Positions 16,003 through 24,247 of a stretch of 27,439 nt of DNA are shown piece after piece (position 1 is the stretch's first letter; every line of letters starts with the position of its first letter). The notes beneath the pieces were generated by a model. It made no database searches, had not been told where the DNA came from, and worked only from the letters and a program-made list of their open reading frames with translations. The position numbers were made by a program, and so were the translations under genes. Location: NCBI GenBank assembly GCA_034717985.1, contig JAYEMH010000041.1, positions 1 through 27,439 on the forward strand, written 5' to 3'. The stretch is from JAYEMH01 sp034717985 [NCBI: Candidatus Ratteibacteria bacterium]. Lineage in GTDB: Bacteria; CAZDME01; JAYEMH01.

Positions 16003-17265
16003 TTATTTTGGGGATAGAGCTGGTTCTTCTTTTCTTTGCAGCTTCTGTTGATAAACTTCCATCGCTTTTAATAAATCCTTGGCTCTCTCTAACTGGATAT
16101 CCTTCGCCCATTGGTCTTCTTTTTGAAGCTTCTCCCGTTCTTCTTGGCCCAATTCTGCCTGACGCATCAAACCAATTTCATCTTCCTCGGAAATTTCTAC
16201 CAGAATATCTGGTTTAACCTTTACATCCTGGATAGAAACTCCTTGGGGCGTTAAATATTTAGCCGTCGTCAACCGTAGTGCTGAACCGTCTTTTAACGGC
16301 AAAATGCTCTGGACCGACCCTTTGCCGAAACTGTCTGTTCCCAGAAGCACTCCGCCATGCCATTCCTGAACAGCCGCGGCTACAATCTCTGAGGCGCTGG
16401 CACTGCCTCCATTAATCAAGATAACCATGGGGAGATTAGAGAAAATCGGTTCCTCCCGGGAAAAATATTTTCTTATATCTTCTTTGTCCCGCCCCTGGGT
16501 ATAAACAATCAGTTTGCCTTTCGGCAGTAATTTGTCCGCCGCCTTCACCGCCTCGTTCAGCAATCCTCCCGGATTATTCCTTAAGTCCAGAATTAAAGCC
16601 TTGATGTCTTCATCCTTAAGTTTTAGTAAAGCTTTTTTCAATGCTTCGCCGGTTTTCTCCTGGAATTCAGCCAAGCGCACATAGCCGATTTCATCTTCCA
16701 GCACCTGCACATTCTTAACACTTTCAATCTTAATGATATCGCGGGTGATAGTAAAATCTAAAAGTTTCCCCTCGCCTTCCCGCATAATAGTAATGGTAAC
16801 CTGCGTCCCTTTTGGTCCCCTTAATTTCTTGACCGCTTCAGTCAGGGTAATATCTTTGGTTGTTTCGCCGTTTATCTTGACTATCCAGTCATTGGCTTTT
16901 ATGCCGGAGCGATAAGCCGGGGTGCCTTCCAGGGGAGAAATGATCGTCAAATGATTATCCTTCAGGCTGATGACAATCCCCAGCCCGCCAAATTTTCCTT
17001 TGGTCTCTACCTGCATTTCTTTATAAGTATCCGGATCAAGAAACTGGCTGTGAGAATCCAGAGAGGATAACATTCCCTTAAGCGCGCCATAGATTAAATC
17101 CTTGGCATTAACATTTTTTACATATTCAACTTTAACCAGGGCCATGGCGTCGGTAAAAATTTTAAGGTTCTCGTAGAGGTTTTCTTCCGCCGCCTGGATT
17201 GTCTGATACATCAAAAAACCGGCCAGGCTAAAAATCAAGACGCCTAAAATTATCTTTTTTTTCAT
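16003..17265 (-). CDS. ctpA: Carboxy-terminal processing protease (S41 family)
   Basis: A periplasmic serine protease that trims the C-termini of exported proteins; in several bacteria the substrates include peptidoglycan hydrolases. The 420-residue protein has an N-terminal signal or anchor (about 5-24), a PDZ domain (about 90-165, GLGIVIS and DWIVKINGE), and the S41 catalytic core with GGSASASE containing the expected nucleophile S290 and FGKGSVQ with general base K315 and Q319, 25 residues downstream of the serine as in the family. A strong GGGGGAGGT site precedes the ATG at 17265. Gene order FtsX-like, EnvC, CtpA, deacetylase fits a cell-wall remodelling module. Confidence 0.96.
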   Translation of the reverse strand: MKKKIILGVLIFSLAGFLMYQTIQAAEENLYENLKIFTDAMALVKVEYVKNVNAKDLIYGALKGMLSSLDSHSQFLDPDTYKEMQVETKGKFGGLGIVISLKDNHLTIISPLEGTPAYRSGIKANDWIVKINGETTKDITLTEAVKKLRGPKGTQVTITIMREGEGKLLDFTITRDIIKIESVKNVQVLEDEIGYVRLAEFQEKTGEALKKALLKLKDEDIKALILDLRNNPGGLLNEAVKAADKLLPKGKLIVYTQGRDKEDIRKYFSREEPIFSNLPMVILINGGSASASEIVAAAVQEWHGGVLLGTDSFGKGSVQSILPLKDGSALRLTTAKYLTPQGVSIQDVKVKPDILVEISEEDEIGLMRQAELGQEEREKLQKEDQWAKDIQLERAKDLLKAMEVYQQKLQRKEEPALSPK

Positions 17266-17287
17266 CTAGTTTACCTCCCCCTTTATT

Positions 17288-17400
17288 AGTCCATAGACCA
17301 CAGACCATAGTCCATAGATAAAATTTCTCTTTTGTCTGTCGCCTCTTGACTGCAGACTGTTGACTTCATTATTTAAACTGTGGACTATCGACTATGGACT
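17288..17400. repeat. F1 fold-back word array between envC and ctpA
   Basis: The left arm (17288-17319) reads AGTCCATAGACCACAGACC-type words. The right arm (17375-17400) reads CTGTGGACTATCGACTATGG, the mirror. Between them, 17330-17367 carries related GTCTGTC and GACTGCAGACTGTTGACTT words. No coding potential is seen in this gap. Confidence 0.82.
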
Positions 17401-17437
17401 CAGAAATATGTTCTTCTATGTGCGTTTAATACTTTAA

Positions 17438-18586
17438 TTATCTTGCCAGCCATTCCAAAGGATTTAAAGACTCTCCATGCCGGCGTATCTCGAAATAAAG
17501 CCTGGGTTCAAGAGTTAAGGAACCGGTATCACCCACCCGGGCAATAATCCGGCCTCCGCCTACCTTTTCTTTTGTCTTTACCAGAATCTTCTGAAGATGG
17601 GCATAAAGGGTGGAATAGCCGCCGCCATGGTCGATGATGACAATATTGCCAAAACCACGAAACCAATCTCCATATAGGACCTCCCCATTGGCCACCGAAA
17701 ACACTTCACTGCCCGCCGGGGCTTTAATCATTATCCCTTTATAAATATCAGAGCTGTTTCCATAACGGACTTTAGCCAAACTACCGTTTGCCGGCACAAG
17801 CAATTTGCCTTTGCTTTTGCGAAAATGGCCGCCCCGAAAACCTCCGGCCGCCCTTTGCGCTTTTTCAAGCCTTTTAATCATTTTCTCCATGGCCAGGATT
17901 TGTCCCTTGAATTCCTTCAGCTTTTTATCCTGCTGTTTTTTTGCGCGCTGGTGCCGGGTTAATTCTTTTCTCTTCTTCCGGTGGAGCGTTTTAGCTTTTT
18001 TCTCCTTCTTCTCAGCCGCCTTTTTATAGGTAAGCTCTAATTCCCGATATTTTTCCAGCTTGTCTTTTTCTGCCTCCTTGAGATTGAACTCTTTATTAAG
18101 TTTTTCCGCGAAAGGAATTATGGCCTTATCAACAATGGCTTCAAGGGAAGTGCGGGTAGTTAGTTTTCCTAACTCAGCCGGAAAAACGAGAAGCGCCGGG
18201 GTCAAACCTTCTTTAAACCTTAGCTTTAATTCCTTGATTAAACAACCGGCGAACTCCTGCCGCTCATCAGCCAATTCTTCAAGAGAAAGAAACAGCTCTT
18301 CTCTTTGCTTCCTGTTTTTCTCCAGGTTCCAGTCATAGATGGACAACTCTCTTTTCCGGACATTAAGTTCACTGCCGATTTTTTTTAACTCCCTGACGGC
18401 GGCCTTTTCTTTTTTCTGAGCCTGCTTTTTCTTCCTCTGGGAGTCTTTGATTTTCTTTTGAAGCGTCCCGAGATCCTGCCGTTTCTGTATGAGTTCTTTC
18501 TGATTATCCTCCGCGGCAAAAAGATAGAACGGAAGAAAAAACAGAATTCCTGATAATATAACGATAAAAATCGCTTTAGTTTTCAT
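17438..18586 (-). CDS. envC: EnvC-like murein hydrolase activator (degenerate LytM/M23 domain)
   Basis: A 382-residue exported protein: signal peptide at 1-24, a long lysine/glutamate-rich coiled coil (about 26-240), and a C-terminal LytM fold (about 270-380). The metal ligands expected in an active M23 peptidase are changed. The first motif reads YKGIMIKAPAG instead of HxGxD, and the last reads LYFEIRRHGESLNPLEWL instead of HxH, the same pattern as EnvC. It should therefore activate N-acetylmuramyl amidases rather than cut peptidoglycan itself. EnvC is normally recruited and gated by FtsEX through the FtsX periplasmic domain, and an FtsX-like gene lies directly upstream. There is no Shine-Dalgarno site, and repeat sequence lies just upstream. 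No amidase gene is in the window. Confidence 0.88.
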   Translation of the reverse strand: MKTKAIFIVILSGILFFLPFYLFAAEDNQKELIQKRQDLGTLQKKIKDSQRKKKQAQKKEKAAVRELKKIGSELNVRKRELSIYDWNLEKNRKQREELFLSLEELADERQEFAGCLIKELKLRFKEGLTPALLVFPAELGKLTTRTSLEAIVDKAIIPFAEKLNKEFNLKEAEKDKLEKYRELELTYKKAAEKKEKKAKTLHRKKRKELTRHQRAKKQQDKKLKEFKGQILAMEKMIKRLEKAQRAAGGFRGGHFRKSKGKLLVPANGSLAKVRYGNSSDIYKGIMIKAPAGSEVFSVANGEVLYGDWFRGFGNIVIIDHGGGYSTLYAHLQKILVKTKEKVGGGRIIARVGDTGSLTLEPRLYFEIRRHGESLNPLEWLAR

Positions 18587-18603
18587 TTTTTAATAATATT
18601 AAT

Positions 18604-18647
18604 TGGTATCACTATCGAAGCCCGACTTCGATAGTTTCGATGGTATC
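18604..18647. repeat. Perfect 10-bp hairpin bracketed by 7-bp direct repeats
   Basis: ACTATCGAAG (18611-18620) and CTTCGATAGT (18626-18635) form a perfect stem with loop CCCGA. TGGTATC occurs on both sides (18604-18610 and 18641-18647), as a short target-site duplication would. It lies between the shortened ftsX and envC. Confidence 0.65.
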
Positions 18648-18653
18648 TAATAC

Positions 18654-18694
18654 CTCTGTGTAATCTGCCTTTATAATCTGTGCAATCGTGTATC
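18654..18694. repeat. F4 words overlapping the 3' end of the ftsX-like gene
   Basis: CTGTGTAATC, ATCTGTGCAATC and CGTGTATC are F4-family words. The ftsX-like stop codon (18673-18671) and its last codons (K-D-T-R-L-H-R-L) are read from this repeat on the minus strand. Confidence 0.65.
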
Positions 18695-19204
18695 TTTTAC
18701 AATAAAAATGTGATCCAGAATATTTATTAAAGCGGCGAAAAAACCAAATACAAAAATAAAAAGATACCGTTTAGTGCGCCTGATTGCTTCTTCTGTCCTC
18801 TTGCCGCCATACTCTACCGCCTTGATTCCCGGAATATTTTTCAGAGATTCGGTAGTTCGGCGGAGTTTCCTGAGGCTGCCCGCTTTTTTCAGTTTAATAC
18901 GGAAAAGCGGGGGAAAGGGGTTTTTATCAAGGAGGCCTAAAAGTTTCTTTCGCTCGGCAGTTTCCGTCCACTTCTTAACTGTTTCATCAGGATTGGAAAA
19001 ATCTATTGATTTTATCCCCTTAAGCATCTCCAGAGACTGCTTCGCCTTTTTAATCCCTGCCGTATCTAAATTATCTTCCAGAAAAGCAATTATCTCGATC
19101 CCCTTCATTGAATCATTTAGCTTGATAATAAAAAATGAAGAGAAAATCAAGAGAATTACCGCAAAGATAAGATTAAGAAGTCTTAAGTTATGTTGAATAG
19201 ACAT
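18671..19204 (-). CDS. ftsX: Shortened FtsX-like protein (TM1, periplasmic domain, TM2 only)
   Basis: A 177-residue protein with a membrane helix at about 9-27, a periplasmic domain at about 33-143 and a second helix at about 146-168. The periplasmic domain matches FtsX features: IEIIAFLEDNLD, LKGIKSIDFSNPDETVKKW, NPFPPLFRIKLK and IPGIKAVEYGG. A normal FtsX is about 300 residues and adds two more helices forming the ABC permease core; those are absent. The last eight residues are encoded by F4 repeat words, suggesting the 3' half was lost by insertion or deletion. The ATG at 19204 is preferred over the TTG at 19243, which lies in F3 repeat. EnvC directly downstream supports an FtsX origin. 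No ftsE is in the window. It may be a functional recruiting domain or a broken gene. Confidence 0.7.
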   Translation of the reverse strand: MSIQHNLRLLNLIFAVILLIFSSFFIIKLNDSMKGIEIIAFLEDNLDTAGIKKAKQSLEMLKGIKSIDFSNPDETVKKWTETAERKKLLGLLDKNPFPPLFRIKLKKAGSLRKLRRTTESLKNIPGIKAVEYGGKRTEEAIRRTKRYLFIFVFGFFAALINILDHIFIVKDTRLHRL

Positions 19205-19207
19205 AAT

Positions 19208-19352
19208 GGGCCAAATAAATCCCAATACCCAAATTCCAAACAAATTCCAATTTCAAAATTCAAATGACCAAAACGTTTTTTGTTTGTATATTTGGTTATT
19301 GGCTATTGTATATTGTCTGTAATTTGTGTATTGTAATTTGGCATTTAATTTT
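19208..19352. repeat. F3 fold-back word array between transketolase and ftsX-like genes
   Basis: The left arm (19209-19275) is made of CCCAAATTCCAAACAAATTCC-like words. The right arm (19289-19348) has the mirrored TTTGGTTATTGGC and TTGTAATTTGGC words, with a T-rich loop between. It matches the F3 arms at 7395-7610 and 26521-26729 in vocabulary. Confidence 0.82.
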
Positions 19353-19359
19353 AGTTTGC

Positions 19360-20304
19360 TTATTGCTTATTTTTAAGGGATAGTCCTTTTTTAACCGCCG
19401 CCGCGATATCCGCCGCCAGCAATCCATATTCGGCGAAAAGTTCTTTAGCCGTGCCTGACTGACCGAACCTGTCCAGGGTGCCGACGCGAATAACCGGAAC
19501 GGGATTTTTCTCTGATAGTAATTCTGCCACCGCACTCCCCATGCCGCCAATAACCGAATGTTCCTCAGCCGTAACAATAACCCCTGTTTCTTCGGCCGCC
19601 GCCAAAACCGCTTCTTCATCAATTGGCTTTATGCTGGACATGTTAATTACCCGGGCGCTAATCCCTTCTTTAGAGAGTATCTCCCCGGCCTCTAAAGCTT
19701 TCGGTATCATTAATCCATAGGCGATAATGGCTGTATCCGTTCCGGAACGAAGCAAACAGCTTTTTCCCAAAACAAATTTATCTTCTTTTCGGGTTAATTG
19801 CGGTGTTTTTTCACGGCTGACCCTGATATAAAATGGGCCGGGTTCTCCGGCTGCCAGGCGGACTGCCTTTTCCGTTTCGTATCCATCCAAAGGAGCAATG
19901 ACTCTCATCTGGGGCAGCACCCGCATTAAGGCAATATCTTCTAAAGATTGATGACTGGAACCATCTCCGCCGACTGATATTCCCCCGTGAGTAACAAAAA
20001 TTTTTACATTCAGGTTAGAATAAGCTACGGTGTTTCTAATTTGTTCCCAGGCTCTTCCCGAGGCAAACATGGCAAAGGAACTGGCAAAAGCAATTTTGCC
20101 CGAAGCGGCCAAACCGGCTGCCACCCCGATCATATTCTGCTCCGCCACCCCCAAATCAAAAAATCTCTCCGGAAAAACCCGGCCAAATTTAAAAGTCCGG
20201 GTTGATTTAGCCAGATCGGCATCAAGAACAACAATATTCTGGTTCTCCTTACCTAAACTAATAAGCGTTTCTGCATAAACGTCGCGGCAGGAAACAAATT
20301 CCAT
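19360..20304 (-). CDS. Transketolase, C-terminal subunit
   Basis: The 314-residue subunit contains the transketolase pyrimidine-binding domain (about 1-170) with the cofactor-activating glutamate in GVAEQNM, the GGISVGGDGSSHQ loop, and the C-terminal transketolase domain (about 185-305). With its partner it moves two-carbon units between sugar phosphates in the pentose phosphate pathway. The longer frame to 20388 overlaps the upstream gene by 80 bases; the ATG at 20304 has AAAGGA eight bases upstream and lies four bases after the partner stop, so I chose it. The two genes are surely co-translated. Split transketolase is common in archaea and several bacterial phyla. Confidence 0.95.
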   Translation of the reverse strand: MEFVSCRDVYAETLISLGKENQNIVVLDADLAKSTRTFKFGRVFPERFFDLGVAEQNMIGVAAGLAASGKIAFASSFAMFASGRAWEQIRNTVAYSNLNVKIFVTHGGISVGGDGSSHQSLEDIALMRVLPQMRVIAPLDGYETEKAVRLAAGEPGPFYIRVSREKTPQLTRKEDKFVLGKSCLLRSGTDTAIIAYGLMIPKALEAGEILSKEGISARVINMSSIKPIDEEAVLAAAEETGVIVTAEEHSVIGGMGSAVAELLSEKNPVPVIRVGTLDRFGQSGTAKELFAEYGLLAADIAAAVKKGLSLKNKQ

Positions 20305-20308
20305 CTTT

Positions 20309-21142
20309 TCATCCTTTCTTTTGAAGTTCTTCAAGAGCACGAATGCACTCCTCATCCGTCGGAGCCACCCCGTGAAAATCAACCACATGCTCCATAAAAC
20401 AAACTCCTTTACCTTTCACGGTACGGGCAATAATGACCGCCGGCTTCCCTTTAACCTTCCCGGCTTTATTACAGGCCTCAATAATCTCTTCTAAATTATG
20501 ACCGTCTACTTCAAAAACCTCCCAGTTGAAAGCACGCCATTTTTCCTTTAAGGGTTCAATATTAATAATTTCGGCCACCTTACCGTCAATCTGCAGCTTA
20601 TTGCAATCGATTAAAGCGCAAAGTTTATCCAATTTATAATGCCCGGCGCTCATCGCTGCTTCCCAGATCTGTCCTTCCTGCAATTCCCCGTCACCCAATA
20701 AAACATAAACCCGGGAATCTCTCCGGTCCAATTTCCCGGCTAAAGCCATCCCGGCAGCAATGGATAATCCCTGCCCCAGAGAACCACTGGTCATCTCCAC
20801 CCCGGGAGTGCGGGTCATATCCGGATGCCCCTGTAAAATACTGCCCAGACAGCGCAAATTCTTCAGTTCTTCTTTAGAAAAGTAACCGCAATCGGCCAAA
20901 ACGGCATACCAGGTTGGAGCCGCATGACCCTTTGACAGATGAAACCGGTCTTTTTCGGGCCAGTCGGGAACTTTAGGATTGTGCCGCATAACCTCATAAT
21001 AAAGGGCGACTACCAATTCGATGCAGGATAGTGAACCTCCCGTATGTCCTGAGGAGGCGCGGTTAAGCATCGTCAGAACCTCACAGCGAATCTGGTTGCA
21101 CTTTTTTTCCAACTCTTGTAGTTTTTCCTTTGTTATGGTCAT
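20309..21142 (-). CDS. Transketolase, N-terminal subunit
   Basis: The 277-residue subunit holds the thiamine diphosphate-binding half: SSGHTGGSLS near 30-39, the LSKGHAAP segment, GSLGQGLSIAAGMA, and the TPP motif GDGELQEGQIWEA...DCNKLQIDG. It pairs with the adjacent C-terminal subunit to form the complete transketolase. The ATG at 21142 has a strong AGAGGAG site. It follows gatB by about 55 bases; that gap carries a small CACC-TACGC-GGTG hairpin and little else. Function in the non-oxidative pentose phosphate pathway is inferred from family. Confidence 0.95.
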   Translation of the reverse strand: MTITKEKLQELEKKCNQIRCEVLTMLNRASSGHTGGSLSCIELVVALYYEVMRHNPKVPDWPEKDRFHLSKGHAAPTWYAVLADCGYFSKEELKNLRCLGSILQGHPDMTRTPGVEMTSGSLGQGLSIAAGMALAGKLDRRDSRVYVLLGDGELQEGQIWEAAMSAGHYKLDKLCALIDCNKLQIDGKVAEIINIEPLKEKWRAFNWEVFEVDGHNLEEIIEACNKAGKVKGKPAVIIARTVKGKGVCFMEHVVDFHGVAPTDEECIRALEELQKKG

Positions 21143-21197
21143 TGTTCTCCTCTGTAATCACGCATTTAACACCTACGCGGTGCGAAGTTGGTAAAAT

Positions 21198-22724
21198 TTA
21201 TCCCTGTCTCCCCGTGTCTAAAAGCTCTTCTCTCAAAATTTTATTAACCAATTTTGGTTCAGCCCGGCCTTGAGTTTTTTTCATAACCTGCCCAATGAGA
21301 AAACCCAAAGCCTTTTCTTTGCCTTGATGAAATTTCTCTACTACTTCTTTATTTTCCTGAATCACTTCCTGAATAACCTTTTTTATTGCGTTTTCCTCAC
21401 TAATAACAGTAGCGGACGCAGGTAAAGAAATTTCTCCGAATTTTATTCCCATAGCTTTTTTTAATTCTTTTTTAGCTGTCCCTACGGGAATTTTATTATC
21501 TTCAACTTTTATAATTAATCTGGCTAAATCAACAGGTGTAACAGGAGCCTCTTGTATACTATTCTTTACTGTTTTGAGGGCGGCTTTGAATTCACCCATA
21601 ACCCAATTGGCTATTTTCTTATAATATTGTTCTACCGGCCTGTCCCTGCGCTGAGATTTTAGAGAAATCTGCGGGGACAATTTCTTTTCCTTAACATATT
21701 CTTTAACCACGGCCTCATAAAAATCAGCCAGGTCTTTTTCAGCGGTGAGAACGGAAATATCATAGTCAGACAAACTGTATTGAATCTGAAAGCGTTCCCT
21801 TCTTTGCGCCGGGGATTCGGGCAGGCTTCTTTTTACTTCTTCTATTTCTTCCTCATCTATCAAAAGGGGCAATAAATCCGGCTCGGGAAAATAACGATAG
21901 TCATGGGCTTCTTCCTTGCGGCGCATCGGACGGGTAAGTTCTTCTTTTTCATCCCAGAGCCTCGTTTCCTGGATAATCTCTCCGCCTTGCGATAAAATTT
22001 CCTCCTGTCTTTTTGCCTCATAATCCAGGGCTTTTTTTACCGCCCGAAAAGAGTTCATGTTTTTAAGTTCGGCTTTTACCCCTAATTTTTTCGCTCCTCT
22101 TTTGCGGAGCGAAATATTGGCGTCGCAGCGGAGACTTCCCTCTTCCATATTGCAATCGCTCACCTCAATATACCGCAGCAGCGGCTTCAACTCTTGCAGA
22201 TAGAAAAAGGCTTCCTCCGGGGAATTTAAATCCGGTTCGCTGACAATCTCTAAAAGAGGCACCCCGGAACGGTTCAAATCCACAAGACTGTACTCCAGAG
22301 CCTCTGACCCAATAGCATGCAGGAGTTTTCCGGCATCTTCTTCTAAATGTACCCGGGTAATCCCAATTTTTTTTATTTTTCCTTCCGCCTTAATTTTCAG
22401 GAAACCATTTTTTGCCAGGGGTAAATCGTATTGCGAAATCTGGTAATTCTTGGGTATGTCCGGATAAAAATATTGCTTGCGGGAAAATTGGGAGAAAAAG
22501 GCGATTTCACAGCTTAAAGCCAGGGCCGTCCGGAGAGCCAGTCTTTTTACTTTTTCATTGAAACCGGGAAGCACCCCGGGAAATCCGGCGCAGACCGGGC
22601 AAACCTGAATATTGGGTTCCAGGGTATATTCAGTTGAACATCCGCAAAATATTTTTGATTCGGTTTTTAACTGCACATGCACTTCCAAACCGATAATCAC
22701 CTGGTAAACAGAGGCTGCAATCAT
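21198..22724 (-). CDS. gatB: Aspartyl/glutamyl-tRNA amidotransferase subunit B
   Basis: GatB binds mischarged Glu-tRNA(Gln) or Asp-tRNA(Asn) and carries out the kinase and transamidation steps with ammonia from GatA. From the ATG at 22724 the protein has 508 residues: the opening IGLEVHVQLKTESKIFCGC, a zinc-type cysteine set (CGC...CPVC), QFSRKQYFYPDIPKNYQISQ, RCDANISLR, DYRYFPEPDL, and a C-terminal YqeY-like tail domain. A nine-residue longer start at 22751 lies inside an F2 fold-back and lacks a ribosome site; the shorter start has GAG five bases upstream and matches family N-termini. It follows gatA. No gatC is seen. Confidence 0.97.
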   Translation of the reverse strand: MIAASVYQVIIGLEVHVQLKTESKIFCGCSTEYTLEPNIQVCPVCAGFPGVLPGFNEKVKRLALRTALALSCEIAFFSQFSRKQYFYPDIPKNYQISQYDLPLAKNGFLKIKAEGKIKKIGITRVHLEEDAGKLLHAIGSEALEYSLVDLNRSGVPLLEIVSEPDLNSPEEAFFYLQELKPLLRYIEVSDCNMEEGSLRCDANISLRKRGAKKLGVKAELKNMNSFRAVKKALDYEAKRQEEILSQGGEIIQETRLWDEKEELTRPMRRKEEAHDYRYFPEPDLLPLLIDEEEIEEVKRSLPESPAQRRERFQIQYSLSDYDISVLTAEKDLADFYEAVVKEYVKEKKLSPQISLKSQRRDRPVEQYYKKIANWVMGEFKAALKTVKNSIQEAPVTPVDLARLIIKVEDNKIPVGTAKKELKKAMGIKFGEISLPASATVISEENAIKKVIQEVIQENKEVVEKFHQGKEKALGFLIGQVMKKTQGRAEPKLVNKILREELLDTGRQG

Positions 22725-22730
22725 TTTATC

Positions 22731-22788
22731 TCGTATTTCGTGAATCGTCATTCGTGAATCGCAAAAATTTCACTATTCACTATTCACG
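22731..22788. repeat. F2/F1 mixed fold-back between gatA and gatB
   Basis: CGTGAATCGTCATTCGTGAATCG on the left faces TTTCACTATTCACTATTCACG on the right, with an A-rich loop at about 22762-22767. The right arm includes the gatA stop codon (TGA at 22786-22784). Confidence 0.75.
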
Positions 22789-24247
22789 TCAGTTTCGGTT
22801 TTCTTCTATGCCAGTCGGTCTGACTCTCATAGGCATAAGCAAGATTCAGCACCTTTTCCTCTCCCAGATAGGACCCGATAATCTGCAAGCCGATGGGAAG
22901 TTTGCCTTTACTCAAGCCGCAGGGAAGAGAAATCGCCGGAAGCCCGGCCAGATTAACTGAGATGGTGAAAATATCGGAAAGATACATCTGGAGAGGATTG
23001 TCAATTTTCTCTCCAATTTTAAAGGCTGGCGCGGGAATAGTCGGGGTAATAATTGCCTCCACCTTTTTAAAAGCTTCATCAAAATCATTTTTAATCAAGG
23101 TTCGCACTTTTTGCGCCTTGAGATAGTAAGCCTCATAATATCCGGCCGAAAGGGCGTAAGTGCCCAGCATAATTCGCCTTTTCACCTCATCCCCAAAACC
23201 CTCGCCCCGGGTTCTTTCGTACATCTGCCCTAAATCCATCTGCCTGCTTGTCCTATATCCGTACCTCACTCCGTCATAGCGGGCCAGATTAGCGCTGGCC
23301 TCCGCGGTGGCAATAATATAATAGGCGGGGAGGCAATATTCGGTATGAGGCAGGGAAATATCCATTATTTCCGCCCCTGATTTTTCCAATAGACCCACCG
23401 CCTCCCGGACTGCTTCCTCCACTTCGGAATCCAAGCCGGACAAAAAATACTCCCTGGGCAATCCAATTCGCATGCCTTTAACTTTTGCGGAGAGAGAAGT
23501 AGTATAATCTTTTTTCGGCAAATCGGGGATTGAAGTAGAATCCCGCCGGTCGGAACCGGCAATGACCCCTAAAACCAAAGCGGCATCGTAAACATCCTTG
23601 GTTATCGGGCCAATCTGATCTAGAGATGAAGCAAAAGCTACCAGGCCGTATCGAGAAACGAGGCCATAGCTGGGTTTCATTCCCACCACCCCGCAGCAAG
23701 CGGCCGGCTGACGGATGGAGCCGCCGGTATCCGAACCAATGGCAAAGATGGCCTCATCAGCGGCCACCGCCGCCGCGCTTCCGCCACTGGAACCTCCCGG
23801 AATAACCTCTATATTCCAGGGATTATGCGTGGGCCCGATGAAAGAGGTTTCTGTAGAAGACCCCATAGCAAACTCATCAAGATTGGTTTTGCCGAAAACA
23901 ACCGAACCGGCTTCCTCCAGTTTTTTAATTACTGCAGCTGAATAGGGAGAGATAAAGTTTTTTAAAACCCGGGAAGAACAACTTGTTTTCCCGTCTTTAA
24001 GGCAGATATTATCTTTGACCGCCGCGGGGATTCCGTAAAGGGAGGAATTTCCTTCAGTTTTTCCTTTTTTATCCAGAGAAGAAAGAACATCAATGGCTCT
24101 TTTTTTATCTAAAGAAGTAAAAGCGGATATTTGCCCTTCTACCCGGTCGATTCTCCGGAATACACTTTCTAATATATCAACTGCTTTAATTTCTTTCTTC
24201 TGGAGACGCTCATTAAGCTGGCGGGCGGTGAGTTCATTTAATTCCAT
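22784..24247 (-). CDS. gatA: Aspartyl/glutamyl-tRNA amidotransferase subunit A
   Basis: GatA is the glutaminase of the GatCAB amidotransferase; it releases ammonia that is channelled to GatB. The 487-residue protein has the amidase-signature catalytic set K78, S153 and S177 in [17 protein letters not shown] and [12 protein letters not shown]. Length and both ends are normal. The ATG at 24247 overlaps the upstream surA-like stop by 14 bases, so the two are likely translated together. The TGA stop is provided by the fold-back repeat downstream. GatC, the small linker subunit often encoded just upstream of gatA, is absent here and must be elsewhere. Confidence 0.97.
   Translation of the reverse strand: MELNELTARQLNERLQKKEIKAVDILESVFRRIDRVEGQISAFTSLDKKRAIDVLSSLDKKGKTEGNSSLYGIPAAVKDNICLKDGKTSCSSRVLKNFISPYSAAVIKKLEEAGSVVFGKTNLDEFAMGSSTETSFIGPTHNPWNIEVIPGGSSGGSAAAVAADEAIFAIGSDTGGSIRQPAACCGVVGMKPSYGLVSRYGLVAFASSLDQIGPITKDVYDAALVLGVIAGSDRRDSTSIPDLPKKDYTTSLSAKVKGMRIGLPREYFLSGLDSEVEEAVREAVGLLEKSGAEIMDISLPHTEYCLPAYYIIATAEASANLARYDGVRYGYRTSRQMDLGQMYERTRGEGFGDEVKRRIMLGTYALSAGYYEAYYLKAQKVRTLIKNDFDEAFKKVEAIITPTIPAPAFKIGEKIDNPLQMYLSDIFTISVNLAGLPAISLPCGLSKGKLPIGLQIIGSYLGEEKVLNLAYAYESQTDWHRRKPKLT

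Noticed and set aside
19205-19243. Longer FtsX-like start at the TTG at 19243
   Set aside because: The extra 13 codons are read from F3 repeat words and would not be conserved coding sequence.
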